This document shows positions 58,931-61,699 of a stretch of 61,699 nucleotides of DNA, piece after piece. Every line of letters starts with the position of its first letter. The stretch's first letter is position 1. The notes beneath the pieces were generated by a model. It searched no databases. It saw nothing but the letters and a program-made list of their open reading frames with translations, and was not told where the DNA came from. Source of the DNA: Acidimicrobiaceae bacterium (GTDB taxonomy: Bacteria; Actinomycetota; Acidimicrobiia; Acidimicrobiales; RAAP-2); assembly GCA_003163875.1 (NCBI GenBank), contig PLRK01000028.1, forward strand, positions 61,548 through 123,246. Reading direction: 5' to 3'. Both the position numbers and the translations under genes were made by a program.

Positions 58931-61401
58931 AGATTCCCCTTTCGTGGTTACGAGATTTCGTCGATGTCACCGAGTCTGTTGCTGAATTGACGGAGATACT
59001 CGACGACCTCGGACTCGTCGTCGAAGGCGTCGAAATAGTGGGTGAGAACCTCGAAGACGTGATCGTGGCACGCGTTGAGGAAATCCGCGCCATCGAAGGC
59101 GCCGACCGCGTTCGACTCGTTGTCGTCGACGCTGGTGACGGTCCGTTGGAGATCGTATGTGGTGCGACCAACTTCGCTGTCGGGAATTTCGTACCGCTCG
59201 CACCCGTGGGCGCGGTGCTGCCGGGTGGGTTCGAAATCGCGGAGCGCAAAATGCGTGGTGCGACATCCCACGGCATGCTGTGCTCGGCGCGAGAGCTTCG
59301 ATTGAGTGACGACCACGAAGGCCTCATGATCCTCGACGAATTGACGACTCCGGTCGTGGGCGAGAAAATCACGGATGCGCTCTCAATTCGTGCCGATGTC
59401 GTCTTTGAAATAAGCGTCGAGGGGAATCGACCTGACGCCTGGTCCGTAGAGGGTGTGGCGCGCGATCTCGCGACCCGACTTGGTCGCGAGCTCAGGTCAC
59501 CTCCGATGGCGTCGCCAAATTCAGCAGCGAAAAGCGCGGATTTTGCGAGTGCCGGGATCGATGCGCCAGATCTTTGCGGACGATTGACGCTGTCAGTGCT
59601 TCGCAACGTGCAAGTGAAACCTTCGCCGACGTGGATCGGCGAGCGATTGCGCAACGCCGGCATGAGGCCAATCTCGAACGTCGTGGACGCGTCGAACTTC
59701 GTGATGCTTGAGTTGGGTCAGCCCACCCATCCCTATGATGCACAACACGTTGCGCGCCATACGCTTCGTGTTCGCCGCGCTCGTGAGGGAGAAATGCTCA
59801 CAACGCTCGACGGTGTGCAGCGAAAACTCGCGAAGCCCGGACGAGGACTGGGCGACACCGGTGAAGACTGCGTGATTGTTGATGGTGACGACGTGGTGAT
59901 TGGTTTGGCGGGCATCATGGGGGGCTCGTCCAGCGAGATCAACGTGACGACGACCGACGTTCTCCTCGAGGCGGCATTCTTTGATCCCATGGGTATTGCG
60001 CGAAGTTCGAAGCGACACGGACTGCGAAGTGAGGCGTCGAATCGCTTCGAACGCGGTGTCGACCCGCAATTAGCCTTGCGCGCCGCCGCACGCTTCGTCG
60101 CCCTCCTTCTCGAAAGTGTCCCAGACCTCGAATGGTTGTCGGATCCACTTGATGAACTCGGTATAGTCCCTGACCCATCGAGTGTGATTCTTCGACCCGG
60201 GGACGTCGAGCGAAGTTTAGGCGTCGAAATTTCGGGCGACGAAATTCACCGTCTCCTCGAAGGTCTCAATTTTCGTGTCGAGGATCGTGACGACACGATC
60301 GTCGTGACGCCCCCGAGTGCTCGCCTCGACGTTCGCGCTGGCACGTTTGGACGAGCTGACGTCATTGAAGAAATAGCTCGGCTCCATAGCTACCGACGTC
60401 TTCCGCGACGAATGCCCTCGTGGCCGGAGCCTGGCGCTTTCAGCGAACGACAGATTCTGCGGCGACGGCTTCGTGGCGTCATCGTCGACCTCGGTGGCAC
60501 TGAAGTGTGGACTCCGTCGTTGATCAGTGACGCCCAGTTTGACTTCGTTCATCCCAACGAATCCCGCGTACGAGTGACGAACCCACTTGCGACCGACGAG
60601 TCAGTGCTGCGCGCCACGCTCGTAACGGGAATAGTGCAAGCACTCGGGAAAAATGTGGAGCGCGGCAAGGGCGAGGTCATATTGACAGAATTGGGAACCG
60701 TCTTCGTCCATCCCGATGCCACCGATGAACCACGAATCACCAAGGGCGGCGATGGCGGTGGGCTCATCTTGAACCTGCCACGAGAAAACGAACGTGTGAG
60801 TGTGCTCCTGGCTCGCGCCGAAGACAGTGCGATTACCGCCGTCGCAATGTGGTCCGTGATCAGCCAGCGTCTAGGGCTTAGCGACGTTGTCGTCCGCTCC
60901 AACGAGGATCCGGTGCGCTTTATGCATCCAACACGGGCCGGACTGTTGGTGGACCGGGTGACCGGAACGGTGTTCGGTTCAATAGGAGAGCTCGACCAGG
61001 AGTACTTGGATGGTGTGGCGTCCAATCTCGTCGGTCGGCGAATTGGTGTACTCGACGTCGATCTCGATCTCTTGGCTGAACACACACGGGTACTGCGGCG
61101 TAGTGACTTTGTCGGCGTGCCGAGTCGCTATCCGAGTGCCCTATTCGATCTTGCCTTCATTACGCCCGTCGCTGTACATGCTCAAGATTTGGCGTTTGCG
61201 TTGCGCTCGGCGTCTGAGCTCATTGAAGACGTGCGATTGTTCGACGTATACGTCGGCGCCGGGCTGCCTTCGAACACGAGGAGTCTCGCGTACGCCGTGC
61301 GGGTTGGTTCTGCGGAGCGAACGTTGAGTGAATCTGACGTGGCGGCGCTGCGCGACGAATTGATTGCGACGGGTGGGCGCTTCGGTGCACAGTTGCGGTA
61401 G
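58927..61401 (+). CDS. pheT: Phenylalanyl-tRNA synthetase beta subunit
   Basis: An 824-residue subunit. MKIPLSWLRDFVDVTESVAE begins the fold, an OB tRNA-binding domain follows (residues 40-150, VIVARVEEIRAIEGADRVRL), then the B3/B4 editing domain (PTHPYDAQHV and IMGGSSSEINVTTTD), B5 (REGEMLTTLDGVQRK precedes it), a catalytic-like core and a C-terminal FDX-ACB domain (SRYPSALFDLAFITP, ELIEDVRLFDVYVGAGLPSN). Start is TTG 58927 in a TTGA overlap with pheS. It is full length. Confidence 0.97.
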   Translation: MKIPLSWLRDFVDVTESVAELTEILDDLGLVVEGVEIVGENLEDVIVARVEEIRAIEGADRVRLVVVDAGDGPLEIVCGATNFAVGNFVPLAPVGAVLPGGFEIAERKMRGATSHGMLCSARELRLSDDHEGLMILDELTTPVVGEKITDALSIRADVVFEISVEGNRPDAWSVEGVARDLATRLGRELRSPPMASPNSAAKSADFASAGIDAPDLCGRLTLSVLRNVQVKPSPTWIGERLRNAGMRPISNVVDASNFVMLELGQPTHPYDAQHVARHTLRVRRAREGEMLTTLDGVQRKLAKPGRGLGDTGEDCVIVDGDDVVIGLAGIMGGSSSEINVTTTDVLLEAAFFDPMGIARSSKRHGLRSEASNRFERGVDPQLALRAAARFVALLLESVPDLEWLSDPLDELGIVPDPSSVILRPGDVERSLGVEISGDEIHRLLEGLNFRVEDRDDTIVVTPPSARLDVRAGTFGRADVIEEIARLHSYRRLPRRMPSWPEPGAFSERQILRRRLRGVIVDLGGTEVWTPSLISDAQFDFVHPNESRVRVTNPLATDESVLRATLVTGIVQALGKNVERGKGEVILTELGTVFVHPDATDEPRITKGGDGGGLILNLPRENERVSVLLARAEDSAITAVAMWSVISQRLGLSDVVVRSNEDPVRFMHPTRAGLLVDRVTGTVFGSIGELDQEYLDGVASNLVGRRIGVLDVDLDLLAEHTRVLRRSDFVGVPSRYPSALFDLAFITPVAVHAQDLAFALRSASELIEDVRLFDVYVGAGLPSNTRSLAYAVRVGSAERTLSESDVAALRDELIATGGRFGAQLR

Positions 61402-61431
61402 AGCGTTCGTGTCGGTCATTCGTTTGCCGTC

Positions 61432-61699
61432 GTGATCGAATTCGTTCCCCTGAACGATCGCGGTCGACGGTTCGAAAGTGACGTCACTGTTCGATTGAGT
61501 GACGCCGACCCGCAAGGTGCCCTTCGCCTCGACGGAGTCGCCCGTTACCTCCAAGACGTCGCGACCGAGGACTGGGAGAGTAGTGGTATCGCGTCAGAGG
61601 ACACCTGGGTCGTGCGTCGAACCGTGATTCGTCAGGTCAATCAGCGATGGCCCAGAATGAACGAACGTCTCCGGGTGATTACGTGGTGCGGAGGCGTCG
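61432..61699 (+). CDS. Acyl-ACP thioesterase-like protein (3' end cut by window edge)
   Basis: From GTG 61432 the frame stays open to the window end, giving 89 codons: MIEFVPLNDRGRRFESDVTV, then RLSDADPQGALRLDGVARYLQDVATEDWES and TWVVRRTVIRQVNQRWPRMNERL with ITWCGGV. The hot-dog opening (VRLSDxDPxGxLRLDxxARYLQDVAxED, WVVRR, TWCGG) matches the FatA/B-like acyl-ACP thioesterases of actinobacteria. It would release fatty acids from acyl-ACP. It lies 30 nt after pheT. The C-terminal half is not visible. Confidence 0.72.
   Translation, partial: MIEFVPLNDRGRRFESDVTVRLSDADPQGALRLDGVARYLQDVATEDWESSGIASEDTWVVRRTVIRQVNQRWPRMNERLRVITWCGGV

Overview
The window is a gene-dense stretch of an actinobacterial chromosome (about 62 kb, moderately high GC, almost no large gaps). 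Class Acidimicrobiia or a neighbouring lineage is my best inference; I ran no phylogeny. The actinobacterial signs are an mIHF-type nucleoid protein next to gmk, a PriA without Walker A or DEAH motifs, a DUF1844-like protein near infC, a type II (DAKRGD) OMP decarboxylase, a PyrR loop placed at a ribosome binding site, and many genes whose start codon lies 6-7 nt behind a TANNNT box (leaderless promoters). I found no tRNA, rRNA, CRISPR array, transposase, prophage or attachment site.

Layout. 1-3774: a GNAT gene cut by the left edge, then a Gfo/Idh/MocA dehydrogenase, an SMP-30 lactonase and an SDR that together look like oxidative sugar metabolism. 3771-8698: menE, a small SRPBCC protein, a formylglycine-type sulfatase, menB and menA. 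9035-12408: a sugar ABC transporter (binding protein, single-domain ATPase, permease) with a nested three-stem RNA structure between the first two genes. 12427-14852: menH and menD, divergent, with start codons sharing one base. 14853-18634: ccdA, tyrS, a lipoprotein and three small or uncharacterised genes. 18925-23814: nfuA, then aroC-aroK-aroB-aroQ-efp-nusB. 24081-31551: a cytochrome oxidase region with a cupredoxin, coxB, an N-terminally extended coxA, coxC, a 37-residue membrane protein, ctaG, and on the other strand SCO plus a membrane protein. 31623-40638: pyrR-pyrB-pyrC-carA-carB-pyrD-pyrF behind a PyrR-binding loop. 40672-50946: mihF-gmk-rpoZ-coaBC-metK-priA-def-fmt-rpe-ribD-ribAB-ribH and a small cold-shock-like protein. 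51208-55589: a secreted protein, a two-component system, a DUF1844-like protein and a multi-pass GT-C-like protein. 55828-61401: infC (ATC start)-rpmI-rplT-rRNA methylase-pheS-pheT. 61432-end: the start of an acyl-ACP thioesterase-like gene.

How it works together. Five menaquinone genes (menE, menB, menA, menD, menH) supply the quinone pool, while the cox/SCO/CtaG genes build a terminal oxidase; CcdA fits thiol supply for haem or copper maturation. The pyr operon encodes de novo UMP synthesis except pyrE and is likely feedback-controlled by PyrR at translation. The aro block covers chorismate synthesis except aroA, aroE and DAHP synthase. The rib block lacks riboflavin synthase. Most genes are coupled through ATGA, GTGA or TAATG overlaps.

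Most worth a second look: an oxidase subunit I that appears to lack the usual D- and K-channel residues and carries two extra membrane helices, with a companion cupredoxin whose CuA-like loop has lost its histidine; the 37-residue membrane protein before ctaG; the RNA structure inside the ABC operon; infC starting at ATC; and four convergent gene pairs whose stop codons share the same four bases.
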